Assembly: GCA_947088155.1 (NCBI GenBank)
Contig: CAMUFL010000002.1
Coordinates: 62,001 to 126,000 of the forward strand
DNA length: 64,000 nucleotides
DNA from: an uncultured Gardnerella sp.
GTDB lineage: Bacteria > Actinomycetota > Actinomycetes > Actinomycetales > Bifidobacteriaceae
Direction: 5' to 3'
The notes below the pieces were generated by a model that worked only from the letters and a program-made list of their open reading frames with translations, had not been told where the DNA came from and did no database searches. Below, one piece after another: positions 1-8,228 of this stretch (its first letter is position 1; each line of letters begins with the position of its first letter). Both the position numbers and the translations under genes were made by a program.

Positions 1-753
1 AAGACCAGAACCGCCATAAATACATAATGGGTTAAAATCTCGTCCCGAACCTTCAGCAACAGCAAGTGCAACCGTTCTTGCAAAACGATTTGAATCACCA
101 GGAACAAACGTATCGAAAGTAGCGCAGGTATTTAAGTGTGTAATTGCATCTCTTTGTACAGAAACAGGCATTTTTTGTTGCGTTGACTGTACATTCTGCG
201 AAGACATGCTAGTTTGTTGAAGATTAGATATGCCCGTAGCATGGTCGAAATCAGGTTGTGAAGAATTTAATAAATCTGATTTTCTATTAGATTGGGCATA
301 ATCAAAACCTTGTACAGGTAAGTTTGGAGATGCTGCAGACAATAAGTCTTCAGAACTTTGATCAGCAGTGATAGGACGCGCTGATACGTTACGTATTGAA
401 GAATTGTCAGTTCCGTTATTTATTTGACCATAGTTAGAAGGATTTGGTAGGTTTTGCGGTTTTTCCTGCATGTCATTTTGAGGAACAATCCTAAAAGCAG
501 GAAACATGTCTTTACCGGTACAAATTTTTAATGCAGTAAGCAAAGGCGCATTAAGTTCATTCTGCAGCGCTTGCTGCGATTCAGCATTAGGAACACACAA
601 AACAATAGTAGTTCCAAATATAGCTTCCGGTTTAACGCATTCAAACCAACCTTTATCGCGAGCAGTCAGAAGTGCGTTATGCTGCAAAACAGTAAGCGTA
701 TTAGACCAAATCAAAGCAACTTGCGATGAAGAGTCGCCTAATGTATCAGCCAT
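1..753 (-). CDS. dnaA: Chromosomal replication initiator DnaA (N-terminal 251 codons, cut by window edge)
   Basis: Binds DnaA boxes at oriC, opens the duplex and loads the helicase. The frame opens with ATG at 753 (MADTLGDSSSQV) and is uninterrupted to base 1. It shows an N-terminal interaction domain of about 90 residues and a polar Gln/Asn/Ser-rich linker (about 95-205). The AAA+ domain then begins with FDTFVPGDSNRFARTVALAV and NPLCIYGGSGL, which leads into the Walker A loop just outside the window. It is divergent from rpmH across a 390-bp spacer holding DnaA boxes, the usual bacterial origin layout. The downstream dnaN expected in this order is not visible. Identification is secure; only the C-terminal part is missing. 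Confidence 0.95.
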   Translation of the reverse strand, partial: MADTLGDSSSQVALIWSNTLTVLQHNALLTARDKGWFECVKPEAIFGTTIVLCVPNAESQQALQNELNAPLLTALKICTGKDMFPAFRIVPQNDMQEKPQNLPNPSNYGQINNGTDNSSIRNVSARPITADQSSEDLLSAASPNLPVQGFDYAQSNRKSDLLNSSQPDFDHATGISNLQQTSMSSQNVQSTQQKMPVSVQRDAITHLNTCATFDTFVPGDSNRFARTVALAVAEGSGRDFNPLCIYGGSGL

Positions 754-1053
754 TTCACCCCCAACTTATGTAACGTTCGCGCGCGGGAAACCATTTTGAT
801 TTTTGCGCATTAATATTTGTATAAAAAGTATCAGTAAGATATGTTTACTCCATCCCCGCGAAGTTATCCACAGTCTAGCGTGTTGGAATTACTCAATTGT
901 GAATAACATGTATGTAATTTGTGGATAAGTTGTAACTATAATTTTGGCTATTTTTCAACGTTTTTAAGAGATTGTAAAATGTAATAGAAATGTGAAAAAA
1001 ATTTTTTTACTACTATATAAAAGTTTAGGAATATGCGCAAAAAATATGGAGTT

Positions 1054-1083
1054 TTGACTATTGGTGAGGGGTAAGAGTATTTT
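1054..1083 (+). promoter_or_regulatory. Candidate promoter for rpmH operon
   Basis: TTGACT at 1054-1059 and TATTTT at 1078-1083 are separated by 18 bp, upstream of the rpmH leader. The -10 is imperfect, so this is a prediction only. Confidence 0.35.
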
Positions 1084-1105
1084 GGTATAGCTTGACTCAT
1101 ACGGG

Positions 1106-1123
1106 GCCATGCTTTTGCATGGC
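1106..1123 (+). promoter_or_regulatory. Hairpin in rpmH leader
   Basis: GCCATGC, TTTT, GCATGGC form a perfect 7-bp stem with a 4-nt loop. It ends 7 nt before the AGGAG ribosome-binding site (1131-1135) of rpmH. It could modulate rpmH translation or processing; there is no U-tract, so it is not a terminator. Confidence 0.4.
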
Positions 1124-1143
1124 TGAATACAGGAGCATTAGTT

Positions 1144-1278
1144 ATGAAGAGGACATTCCAGCCGAATAACCGTCGTCGTCACATGAAGCACGGATTCCGC
1201 GTTCGCATGCGCACGCGTGCCGGCCGCGCCGTAATCAATCGTCGTCGTGCCAAGGGCCGTAAGTCACTGTCTGCCTGA
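1144..1278 (+). CDS. rpmH: 50S ribosomal protein L34
   Basis: This is a 44-residue basic protein of the large ribosomal subunit. Translation gives MKRTFQPNNRRRHMKHGFR followed by RMRTRAGRAVINRRRAKGRKSLSA, the full canonical L34 sequence. ATG at 1144 has a clear AGGAG site 8 nt upstream. It is first in the origin-side run rpmH-rnpA-yidD-yidC-khpB-rsmG, with rnpA 21 bp downstream. Confidence 0.97.
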   Translation: MKRTFQPNNRRRHMKHGFRVRMRTRAGRAVINRRRAKGRKSLSA

Positions 1279-1299
1279 GTTAAGGTAGCGTCGTAAGGT

Positions 1300-1791
1300 A
1301 TGGAAAGGCTGAAAAGCCACCGCGATTTTGTTGCGGTTCTTAAAAAGCGACGCAAGGTGAGTTCGCGGGATATCGTCGCGCATTATTTGATGCGTGACGA
1401 TATAACCGTACAGAGCGCACTTAACGAAGATAGAAGTGCAAGTTTAGACAATACTGCCACGGGTTTTGAAAGTAATACTCCCGCGGCATTTTCTGATACT
1501 TTGATGCATGTTCAAAACCTTGAAAATGCACCAAGGCTAGGTCTTGCTGTATCTAAATCAGTTGGCAAAGCCGTAATTCGCAATAAAGTGAAGCGTCGTT
1601 TTCGAGTTATAGCTAAAGATTGTGAATCTTTATTGCCTTCTGGTTGTGATGTTGTGCTACGTGCCAAACCTACCGCTGCCGCGGCTTCGTTTGATTCATT
1701 GCATAAGCAAATTCAAAAGTTGTTTGGTAAAATTAGCGAATCACTTCAGCCTACTAAAGACTTCGAATCGCATGAAAATAATCAAAATTAA
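1300..1791 (+). CDS. rnpA: Ribonuclease P protein component
   Basis: Protein cofactor of RNase P, which trims tRNA 5' leaders. The family start MERLKSHRDFVAVLKKRRKV and the RNA-binding RNR segment AVIRNKVKRRFRVIA (about residues 90-104) are intact, and LGLAVSKSVGKA lies just before it. At 163 residues it is longer than the usual ~115-125. The extra length is an acidic/polar insertion (about residues 34-76) between the first strand and the RLGLAVSK segment, plus a short tail. ATG at 1300 has only a weak purine-rich site, which suits translational coupling to rpmH. Confidence 0.95.
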   Translation: MERLKSHRDFVAVLKKRRKVSSRDIVAHYLMRDDITVQSALNEDRSASLDNTATGFESNTPAAFSDTLMHVQNLENAPRLGLAVSKSVGKAVIRNKVKRRFRVIAKDCESLLPSGCDVVLRAKPTAAAASFDSLHKQIQKLFGKISESLQPTKDFESHENNQN

Positions 1792-1820
1792 GTAAGTAAA
1801 TCTGCTACTTAAAGAAGAAA

Positions 1821-2153
1821 GTGGTTATTGTTATGCGCAGTAAAGAAAGTTTTGCAGCTGGTGCGATGATTAAAGCAATTCGCTGGTATCAGCGCACAAT
1901 TTCTGCAAATAGACCAGCTTGCTGCCGTTACTACCCTACTTGTTCGCGTTATGCTATTGAAGCTGTTGCGAGATTTGGGGCAGTAAAAGGTGGTATTCTT
2001 GCAATATTACGTTTACTTCGTTGCAGACCGTGGACCAGCTGCAGTATTGACGATGTACCACGTAAATATTCAATCTTTTATCGCTGCGCTTGGTCTAAAG
2101 CGCATGAAGAGCCACGGATAACTCCCTTGGCTGAAGAAGACAAGGAAAACTAA
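1821..2153 (+). CDS. yidD: Membrane protein insertion efficiency factor YidD
   Basis: Small membrane-associated protein that assists YidC-dependent insertion. It carries the diagnostic core CRYYPTCSRYAIEAV (about residues 35-49) followed by GAVKGGILAILRLLRCRPW. The GTG at 1821 is preceded by AAAGAAG; an ATG at 1833 is an alternative start. The C-terminal ~35 residues are a charged extension typical of actinobacterial members. Its stop codon overlaps the yidC start by one base (TAATG), so the pair is translationally coupled. Confidence 0.93.
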   Translation: MVIVMRSKESFAAGAMIKAIRWYQRTISANRPACCRYYPTCSRYAIEAVARFGAVKGGILAILRLLRCRPWTSCSIDDVPRKYSIFYRCAWSKAHEEPRITPLAEEDKEN

Positions 2154-3166
2154 TGTTTAATCAAGATCACTTCTTACTTGATAATGGATTATTGGGATGG
2201 TTTTACAAAATCCTCACGCCAGTTGAATGGCTTATGACTCAAGTGATGGCATTTTTCCACAGATTATTTGTTCTTATAGGAATGAATGAAATCGGATTCT
2301 CTTGGGTTCTTTCAATCGTTTTCCTTGTGCTTGTTGTGCATGCGTGCATATTCCCTGCCTTTATAAAAAGCATTAAGGGTATGCGCAATATGCAAGCGAT
2401 CGCTCCTAAAATGAAGAAAATTCAGCAAAAGTATAAGGGCAAAAATGATGCTGCAAGCAAAGAAGCAATGCAGCGAGAAATGATGAAGCTGTATCAGGAG
2501 AACAACGCAAATCCTGCTGGAAGCTGCCTTCCTATGATGATTCAAGGCCCAGCATTTATGAGTATTTGGTACACTCTTTCTGTTATTCCGTTTATTGCTA
2601 GAGGCAAGCATGCTGCTCTTGGTGCTTTTGATCTTGCTACTGCTCAGCAGTTTATTAAAACGCATGTATTCGGTGTAGGTGTTGCTGACACGTTTATGAC
2701 TGTTCAAGCGGGTGGAAAAGTTGTTATTGTAATCTTTGTTATATTGATGTGCGCTGCAATGTGGTACATGCAATTTAACAATATTCGCAAGAATCTCCCT
2801 CCTGAATCTAAGCAGGGCAGCCAGTATACGATGCAGAAGCTCATGATGTGGGGCTTCCCTCTGATTTATGTTTTCTCCGCATTTGCTCTTCCATTTGCAA
2901 TGCTTGTGTATTGGTTAGTAAACAATATCGTTAATATGCTTCGCTCTATTTGGCAGGTTTATGCCTTCCCAACTCCTGGATCTCCTGCAGCTGAGGAAAA
3001 AGAGCAGAGAGATTACAAGAAAGAATCCGAACGCCGCAAGCGTGAAGGTTTGCCTTCCATTGAGGAAGAAAAGCTTCAGAAAGCCCGCGAAGAGGCTGAG
3101 CGTAGGGAAACTGAAGGATTCCAGCGTAAGCAACCTCAGCGCAAGCGTAAAGGTATAAAGCGTTAA
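2153..3166 (+). CDS. yidC: Membrane protein insertase YidC (Oxa1 family)
   Basis: Inserts and folds proteins in the cytoplasmic membrane, with or without SecYEG. The 337 residues show an N-terminal membrane segment (about 35-60), a charged cytoplasmic hairpin (MKKIQQKYKGKNDAA), the NPAGSCLPMMIQGP segment, and further membrane helices at about 140, 190 and 245-270. It ends in a strongly basic tail rich in Lys/Arg/Glu (about 280-337). The short N-terminus without a large periplasmic domain is the Gram-positive form. It is followed by khpB after 134 bp. Confidence 0.95.
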   Translation: MFNQDHFLLDNGLLGWFYKILTPVEWLMTQVMAFFHRLFVLIGMNEIGFSWVLSIVFLVLVVHACIFPAFIKSIKGMRNMQAIAPKMKKIQQKYKGKNDAASKEAMQREMMKLYQENNANPAGSCLPMMIQGPAFMSIWYTLSVIPFIARGKHAALGAFDLATAQQFIKTHVFGVGVADTFMTVQAGGKVVIVIFVILMCAAMWYMQFNNIRKNLPPESKQGSQYTMQKLMMWGFPLIYVFSAFALPFAMLVYWLVNNIVNMLRSIWQVYAFPTPGSPAAEEKEQRDYKKESERRKREGLPSIEEEKLQKAREEAERRETEGFQRKQPQRKRKGIKR

Positions 3167-3300
3167 TAATAAAGCCAGGTTGAGTAGACATGTAAAGCCA
3201 AGAAAATAACTAATAATAAGTTATCGACTTGGGCTTGTTATCCGCTAAACTGGACTGCAGAATTGTGTAATGTGAACTTAGATCACAATAAGGAGTAAGT

Positions 3301-3867
3301 ATGATACAAGATGAGAAGAAGACGGTTGACCAGCTCAACGAGGAAGCTGATATTGCTGCAGATTATTTAGAAGGATTACTTGATATTGCTGATTACGAAG
3401 GCGATATTGAAATGGGCGTTCGCAATAATCGACCAATGATTCAGATTGTTGCAGATGATGACACCGACATTAGGCATTTAATTGGTCGCGAAGGTGAAGT
3501 TGTTGAAGCTTTGCAGCAATTAAGCCGTCTTGCAGTTCAGCAAAAAACAGGTGATCGTTCTCATCTTATTGTTGACGTGGATGGTTTTTTGAAGCGTAAG
3601 CGTCAGCATTTGCGCGACATTGCTTTGGATGCTGTTGATGAAGTTCGTGAAACTGGTGAAGCTGTAAATTTGAAGCCAATGAACTCTTTTGAGCGCAAAG
3701 TTGTTCACGATACTGTTCGCGATGAAGGTTTGCGTTCTCGTTCTCACGGAGAAGAGCCTCATCGCTATGTAACTATTTATTTGCCAGCTCGTTTGGACGA
3801 AAATTCTGAAGATATGGAAGATATCGACGACATTGACGATATTGACGAAGGTTACGAAGAAGAGTAG
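3301..3867 (+). CDS. khpB: RNA-binding protein KhpB/Jag (KH and R3H domains)
   Basis: A 188-residue RNA-binding protein. A KH-like region (about 45-105) carries the loop HLIGREGEVVEALQQLSRL. An R3H domain (about 118-165) carries LKPMNSFERKVVHDTV and the R-x3-H-like end of RSRSHGEEPHRYVTIYL. In other bacteria KhpB pairs with KhpA and affects cell division and envelope mRNAs. The last ~25 residues are an Asp/Glu repeat (DIDDIDDIDE). ATG at 3301 follows AAGGAG. The N-terminal Jag domain of some firmicute homologues is absent, as is usual in actinobacteria. Confidence 0.92.
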   Translation: MIQDEKKTVDQLNEEADIAADYLEGLLDIADYEGDIEMGVRNNRPMIQIVADDDTDIRHLIGREGEVVEALQQLSRLAVQQKTGDRSHLIVDVDGFLKRKRQHLRDIALDAVDEVRETGEAVNLKPMNSFERKVVHDTVRDEGLRSRSHGEEPHRYVTIYLPARLDENSEDMEDIDDIDDIDEGYEEE

Positions 3868-4042
3868 TAAAACAGAAAGCTGAAGTAAATATTTAGCGCG
3901 TTATTTCTGTATAAAGTATGGCAAAAAATAAAAGTAACATAGTTTAACAAAAATGTTCAATTATGTTACTTTTGTTTGTTTTGCTTCTTTTTTATTTTTA
4001 TTACTACGCAAAGTCGGCACAAAATTTAATCTGAAATAAAGT

Positions 4043-4771
4043 GTGGAAAGTATGGAAAACGAGTCTTCTAAATCAAATAACGATATGTTGCAAGATGTAT
4101 CTCCTGTAGTTGATGAATTGAATAATTCCCCACTTTTAGCCAGTGTGCTTGGCGATGCTTTGGATAAGTGCACACTGTTTCACGTGAAACTTGAAAAAGA
4201 AGGATTGTTGAGAGGATTAGTTGGTCCTCGCGATATGGGAATTTTGTGGGAAAGGCATATATTAAATTCCGCAGCTGTAGTACCTTTTATACGCAAAGTA
4301 GTTGGTCAAAGCAAAAAAAAGCGAGTTGCTGACGTTGGAAGCGGCGGAGGATTCCCTGGCTTAGTTATAGCGTCTTGTTTACCTGATTATGACGTTACTT
4401 TGATTGAGCCAATGGAACGTCGCGTAGCATGGTTGCGTGAGTGCGTAGAAATAATGGGATTGCAAAACGTAACTATTTTTCACGGAAGATCTGATGAAGT
4501 AATCGAAAAAATTAACTCCCACGAAATTGAAGCTTTTGATGCTGTAACGTGCAGAGCTGTAGCTCCTATGACAAAATTGGCTGGATGGACTATTCCTTTA
4601 CTGCGCTCACACGGAAGTTTAGTAGCCTTGAAAGGGAAGTCTGCTCAAGCAGAAATAGAAAAGGCTACAAAAATGATTCGCAAAGCTGGTGGCGTAAATC
4701 CTCGCGTTTTTGAAGCGCCAGTTGCTCCAGGACTGCAGCCGACTACAGTTGTAATAGTTGATAAAGTTTGA
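4043..4771 (+). CDS. rsmG: 16S rRNA (guanine-N7) methyltransferase RsmG (GidB)
   Basis: SAM-dependent methyltransferase acting on G527 (E. coli numbering) of 16S rRNA. It shows the RsmG signature LWERHILNSAAVVPFI, the SAM-binding loop VADVGSGGGFPGLVIA (about residues 96-111) and CRAVAPMTKLAGWTIPLL. The annotated start is GTG 4043; ATG 4052 is an equally plausible start. The segment at 4176-4191 inside the gene is a parS site. It is separated from parA by an unusual ~1-kb spacer. Confidence 0.95.
   Translation: MESMENESSKSNNDMLQDVSPVVDELNNSPLLASVLGDALDKCTLFHVKLEKEGLLRGLVGPRDMGILWERHILNSAAVVPFIRKVVGQSKKKRVADVGSGGGFPGLVIASCLPDYDVTLIEPMERRVAWLRECVEIMGLQNVTIFHGRSDEVIEKINSHEIEAFDAVTCRAVAPMTKLAGWTIPLLRSHGSLVALKGKSAQAEIEKATKMIRKAGGVNPRVFEAPVAPGLQPTTVVIVDKV
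4176..4191 (+). promoter_or_regulatory. parS site inside rsmG
   Basis: The 14-bp core GTTTCACGTGAAAC (4177-4190) is the perfect palindromic consensus for the ParB-binding parS site. It lies in the rsmG coding region 1.6 kb from parA. Confidence 0.85.
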
Positions 4772-5520
4772 TTTTTTTAATTAAAATTTGTGTTTGCGCA
4801 AATTCTAGTTTTGTGTTGCGCGAGTTTCGGTGGTTTCCCTTAATGTGGCGCGAGTTTTGGGGGATTTCTCTCCTCGCGATTTTGTTTACGTTATTCTTGA
4901 GTATCGTCTATGAGTTTTGGTTGATGCTTTTGTTTTTTGGTTTTGTCTATCGTTTGGCTGGCGTGTTTCTTATGTGGCTGTGAGCGGTGGGTGTTACTTG
5001 TCTCGCAGCGCTCCGCTCTTATACCTTATTTGGACTTAGTGGTTGCGTAGTTAAGTTTAGTTTTTTAGTTACTTTTTTGCGGAAATAGTTATTTATCAAC
5101 ACGATATTACTATCGCTCCGCTTTTATATTGCTCGACCAAGCAACACCCACCCCTCACTTGTTAATTCACCCACCGTTGTTTTGTGGTGTGGTATGTGCG
5201 TCTGGCGTGATGCGTGCAGCAGCATGAATGCTAGTGTTCTCTAGGCAATAAGTACTCAACTTCTGCAGAGCATTAATGTTAAAGTTCACTAAGCAACAAA
5301 TACTCGCCGTTAGCAAAGCACAACTGCAAAGCCACAGAATCAGCGTCTGCAGAGCACAACTGTAAAACTTCATAAGCGTGCGAGCTTCAATCAGTGCGAA
5401 AAATCTCAAATCTCTACCACACTAATATCCACACGAATGAATGACGCGTAATTAAGCTGCGGGTGGCGCGACGACCTGCTTTTCGCGCTGCGATTTAGCG
5501 CGCGAAAGTAACTCGGAGCG

Positions 5521-5567
5521 GAAACTCGCTTAGGTTGGAAGTCCAGTGGACTTCCAACGCGAGTTTC
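5521..5567. repeat. Long inverted repeat (hairpin) in rsmG-parA spacer
   Basis: GTTGGAAGTCCA (5534-5545), G, TGGACTTCCAAC (5547-5558) forms a perfect 12-bp stem with a 1-base centre. It is extended outside by GAAACTCGC (5521-5529) pairing with GCGAGTTTC (5559-5567), across a 4-nt one-sided bulge. No U-tract follows, so it is not a simple terminator. Confidence 0.75.
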
Positions 5568-5671
5568 GTAGCGAGCGCGTTATTCGCGCGAGCGTTCCTT
5601 CGTGCAGCAGCATGAATGTTAGTGCTCTATGATTAGAAAAATATGTAGTTAGTTATGGAATAAGGTGTTGA

Positions 5672-5687
5672 TGTTTCATGTGAAACA
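5672..5687 (+). promoter_or_regulatory. parS-like site upstream of parA
   Basis: TGTTTCATGTGAAACA differs from consensus parS (TGTTTCACGTGAAACA) by one base at the centre. It lies 100 bp upstream of the parA start. Confidence 0.75.
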
Positions 5688-5787
5688 TTAAACAATTTTG
5701 CACTTTTTATGTCCATAGAAACAAGGAAACTTGAATCACGACACTGTATTTTTAAGCATTTTCATCGCTGAGTGGGGGTGATGCGTC

Positions 5788-6759
5788 GTGGAATCAGCTG
5801 CAGAAACGATTCAACGCATTTTTGGAGACTCAAAGTCTTCTTTGGGAATTGAATTAGCAGATTTGACTTCTCGTTTTCATGCTTTGGAAGAAGTAAAGTA
5901 CCCTAAACCAGCGCAAACTCGCTTTATTGCTGTTGCAAATCAAAAAGGTGGTGTTGGAAAAACAAGTTCTGCAGTTAATCTTGCTGCAGCTATGGCAGTT
6001 GGCGGCGCTCACGTTTTGTTAATCGATATGGATCCGCAAGGAAATGCGTCAACTGCCCTTAATGCTCCGCACGCTTCGGGTGACGCGTCTGTGTATGACG
6101 TTCTTGAAGGTAGGAAAAGTATTGCGGAAGTAAAATGTGAATGCCCAGATGTTAAGGGTCTTGATGTTGTTCCTGCATCAATCGATTTGAGTGGCGCTGA
6201 GCTTGAACTTGCTGAAATGGATAATCGCAACAATCTTCTAAAAGATGCTTTGCGAGAATATCTTGATTCTAGTAAAGATCATTACGATTATGTATTTATT
6301 GATTGCCCACCATCTCTTGGATTGTTGGTTATTAATGCAATGTGTGCTGCGCAAGAAATGCTCATTCCAATTCAAGCCGAATATTATGCATTAGAAGGAT
6401 TGGGTCAGTTGATACGAACTATTGGCTTAGTTCAGCAGCATTACAATCCTGTTTTAGTTGTGTCAACTATGCTGGTCACAATGTTTGATAAACGTACATT
6501 GTTAGGTAGAGAAGTTTTTCAGGAAGTTAAAAATCACTACCCAAGTATTGTTCTTGAAACTACTATTCCACGTACTGTAAAAATACCGGAAGCTCCAAGT
6601 TTTAATCAGAGCGTTATAACTTATGATCCGCACGGAGCAGGTGCAATATCGTATCGCGAAGCAGCTTTAGAAATAGCAAAACGTTCAAAAACTGTGCTAT
6701 CTGTTATTTCTGCGAAAAAAGATGGCATAAAGCAAAATCAGCAAGAGGAGAATAAATAA
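5788..6759 (+). CDS. parA: Chromosome-partitioning ATPase ParA (Soj)
   Basis: Walker-type ATPase that moves ParB-parS complexes during origin segregation. It has the deviant Walker A loop KGGVGKTSSAVNLAAA (about residues 53-68), LLIDMDPQGNAS, and the Walker B-like DYVFIDCPPSLGLL. The 323-residue length includes a ~45-residue N-terminal extension typical of chromosomal ParA. The GTG start at 5788 sits downstream of GAGTGGGGGTG. The stop overlaps the parB ATG by one base, so the two form an operon. Confidence 0.96.
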   Translation: MESAAETIQRIFGDSKSSLGIELADLTSRFHALEEVKYPKPAQTRFIAVANQKGGVGKTSSAVNLAAAMAVGGAHVLLIDMDPQGNASTALNAPHASGDASVYDVLEGRKSIAEVKCECPDVKGLDVVPASIDLSGAELELAEMDNRNNLLKDALREYLDSSKDHYDYVFIDCPPSLGLLVINAMCAAQEMLIPIQAEYYALEGLGQLIRTIGLVQQHYNPVLVVSTMLVTMFDKRTLLGREVFQEVKNHYPSIVLETTIPRTVKIPEAPSFNQSVITYDPHGAGAISYREAALEIAKRSKTVLSVISAKKDGIKQNQQEENK

Positions 6760-8093
6760 TGACTGCAAATAAGTCTCGTTTAGGCAAAGGTTTGGGCGCA
6801 TTATTCCCATCTTTGCCGGGTGAGGGTGCTCTTGTTGAAACAATGACAAATATTCAGGAAGATGTTTCACATGAAATACAAAAACAAGAAACAGATGCCA
6901 ATGTTTCACGTGAAACTCTAAAAAATGATAATTTTAATTCAAAAAGTGTTTCACATGAAACAAAAGTTCCTAGCATGAGCAATTCTATTGCTCCACACAG
7001 AAACAGTGAAAGCGATAAAACAGGAAGCGTTTCACGTGAAACAACTGGATTGTCGGCGCAAAACAGTAAGCATGCTCGGAAAAGATCGGCAATGCCTTCT
7101 CTTGATGAAGTTACTCGCCCAATGGATTTCTTCTTTGGTGATTCAGCTTCAGCAACTTTCGTTTCGGGAAATCAAAAGAACAAGGAAACGAATAATACTG
7201 AACAGAACAGCAATGCTAACAAAACAGAAAAAACCGCAGAAAATGAACCTTTAAAGCCAATTAATGGCGGATATTTAGCATATATTAAGCCTCTTGATAT
7301 TGTGCCTAACGCGCATCAGCCGCGCACAATTTTTGATGAAGATGAACTGCGTGATCTTGCATCTTCAATCAAAGAAGTCGGAGTGTTGCAGCCTATAGTG
7401 GTTAGGCCAATTGCAGATGCGGACAAAAATGATGAGAATATTGCTCATTACGAACTTATTATGGGTGAGCGCAGGTGGAGAGCTTCTCAGCTTGCAGGTT
7501 TGAGTACAGTTCCAGCAATTGTTCGCACAACAGCAGACGATGATATGCTTCGAGATGCGTTGCTTGAAAATCTTCACCGTGTAGCACTTAATCCTTTAGA
7601 AGAAGCTGCAGCTTATTCTCAGATGATTGATGAATTTGGCCTCACTCAAGCGCAACTTTCGCAATCTGTTTCTAAATCTCGACCGCAAATTGCTAATACG
7701 TTGCGATTGTTAAATTTGCCCGTTGGAGTGCAAAAGCATGTTGCTTCTGGCGTTATTTCTGCAGGTCATGCTCGCGCTTTGCTTGGGCTGGATAAGCCGG
7801 AAGATATGGAGGATCTTGCAAATCGAATTATTGCTGAAGGCTTATCTGTGCGCAGTACGGAAGAAATTGTGTCGCTTAAAACAGAAAATTCAGTGCAGAA
7901 AGTAGCCCGTACTCGCATTCGTAGAAATAATCAATGGGCAAGTTCTCCTATTAGGCAGCAGCTTGAAAAGAAGTTTGCCACAAAAGTTGCTATTAAGGGT
8001 ACAGAAAATCACGGGCGCATTGAAATAGTATTTTCTTCTCCTGATGAAATGAAGCGTATAGTTGATTTGCTTGTACCTGACAATAATCAGTAA
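6759..8093 (+). CDS. parB: Chromosome-partitioning protein ParB with parS sites in its own gene
   Basis: CTP-dependent DNA clamp that loads at parS. Order: short N-terminal ParA-contact segment (SRLGKGLGALFPS); an unusually long low-complexity linker (about 25-165); the N-domain with HQPRTIFDEDELRDLASSI and the CTP-binding motif GERRWRAS; a helix-turn-helix (LTQAQLSQSVSKSRPQIANTLRLL); and a C-terminal dimerisation region. The linker repeats VS(H/R)E four times because four parS sequences are embedded in frame. Its 444 residues exceed the usual ~300-370 because of that linker. Confidence 0.96.
   Translation: MTANKSRLGKGLGALFPSLPGEGALVETMTNIQEDVSHEIQKQETDANVSRETLKNDNFNSKSVSHETKVPSMSNSIAPHRNSESDKTGSVSRETTGLSAQNSKHARKRSAMPSLDEVTRPMDFFFGDSASATFVSGNQKNKETNNTEQNSNANKTEKTAENEPLKPINGGYLAYIKPLDIVPNAHQPRTIFDEDELRDLASSIKEVGVLQPIVVRPIADADKNDENIAHYELIMGERRWRASQLAGLSTVPAIVRTTADDDMLRDALLENLHRVALNPLEEAAAYSQMIDEFGLTQAQLSQSVSKSRPQIANTLRLLNLPVGVQKHVASGVISAGHARALLGLDKPEDMEDLANRIIAEGLSVRSTEEIVSLKTENSVQKVARTRIRRNNQWASSPIRQQLEKKFATKVAIKGTENHGRIEIVFSSPDEMKRIVDLLVPDNNQ
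6863..7043 (+). repeat. Cluster of four parS sites within parB
   Basis: Sites are at 6863-6878 (TGTTTCACATGAAATA), 6902-6917 (TGTTTCACGTGAAACT), 6947-6962 (TGTTTCACATGAAACA) and 7028-7043 (CGTTTCACGTGAAACA). Offsets of 39, 45 and 81 bp are all multiples of three, so each site is read as VSHE or VSRE. Two carry the exact palindromic 14-bp core; two have CATG at the centre. Confidence 0.85.
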
Positions 8094-8228
8094 CTCGTAA
8101 TTTTTGAAAATTTACAATACCAACAAAATTGCTGTATGTAACACGCCGTTTCAACAGTACAATTAGATGTTAGTAAAGAAAAAATACTGTCATTATTTAT
8201 TGCATGCATGTAGGAAGATGAGGAACAT

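Larger units (their letters stand above)
754..1143. other. Origin-side dnaA-rpmH intergenic region (candidate part of oriC)
   Basis: This is a 390-bp non-coding spacer between divergent dnaA and rpmH. It contains a perfect DnaA box TTATCCACA (864-872), a perfect inverted box TGTGGATAA (920-928) and a one-mismatch box TGTGAATAA (898-906). These are followed by a very AT-rich stretch (about 975-1025, with runs of A and T) that could unwind. The boxes beside an AT-rich segment are seen directly. That this is the functional origin, rather than the dnaA-dnaN spacer outside the window, is inference. Confidence 0.7.
4772..5787. other. Long non-coding spacer between rsmG and parA with repeats and hairpins
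   Basis: No convincing gene was found in about 1 kb, in a region otherwise tightly packed. The right half is locally GC-richer. A 28-bp direct repeat is present at 5213-5240 and 5601-5628 with two mismatches. A long hairpin spans 5521-5567. Short CGCGAG/CTCGCG motifs recur (near 4820, 4850, 5470-5600). A parS-like site sits at 5672-5687. A weak frame at 4768-4983 encodes only hydrophobic sequence without family resemblance and was not called. Confidence 0.6.

Noticed and set aside
4768..4983. A 71-codon hydrophobic frame just after rsmG.
   Set aside because: It overlaps a repeat-bearing spacer, has no ribosome-binding site and no family similarity; chance hydrophobic reading is likely.
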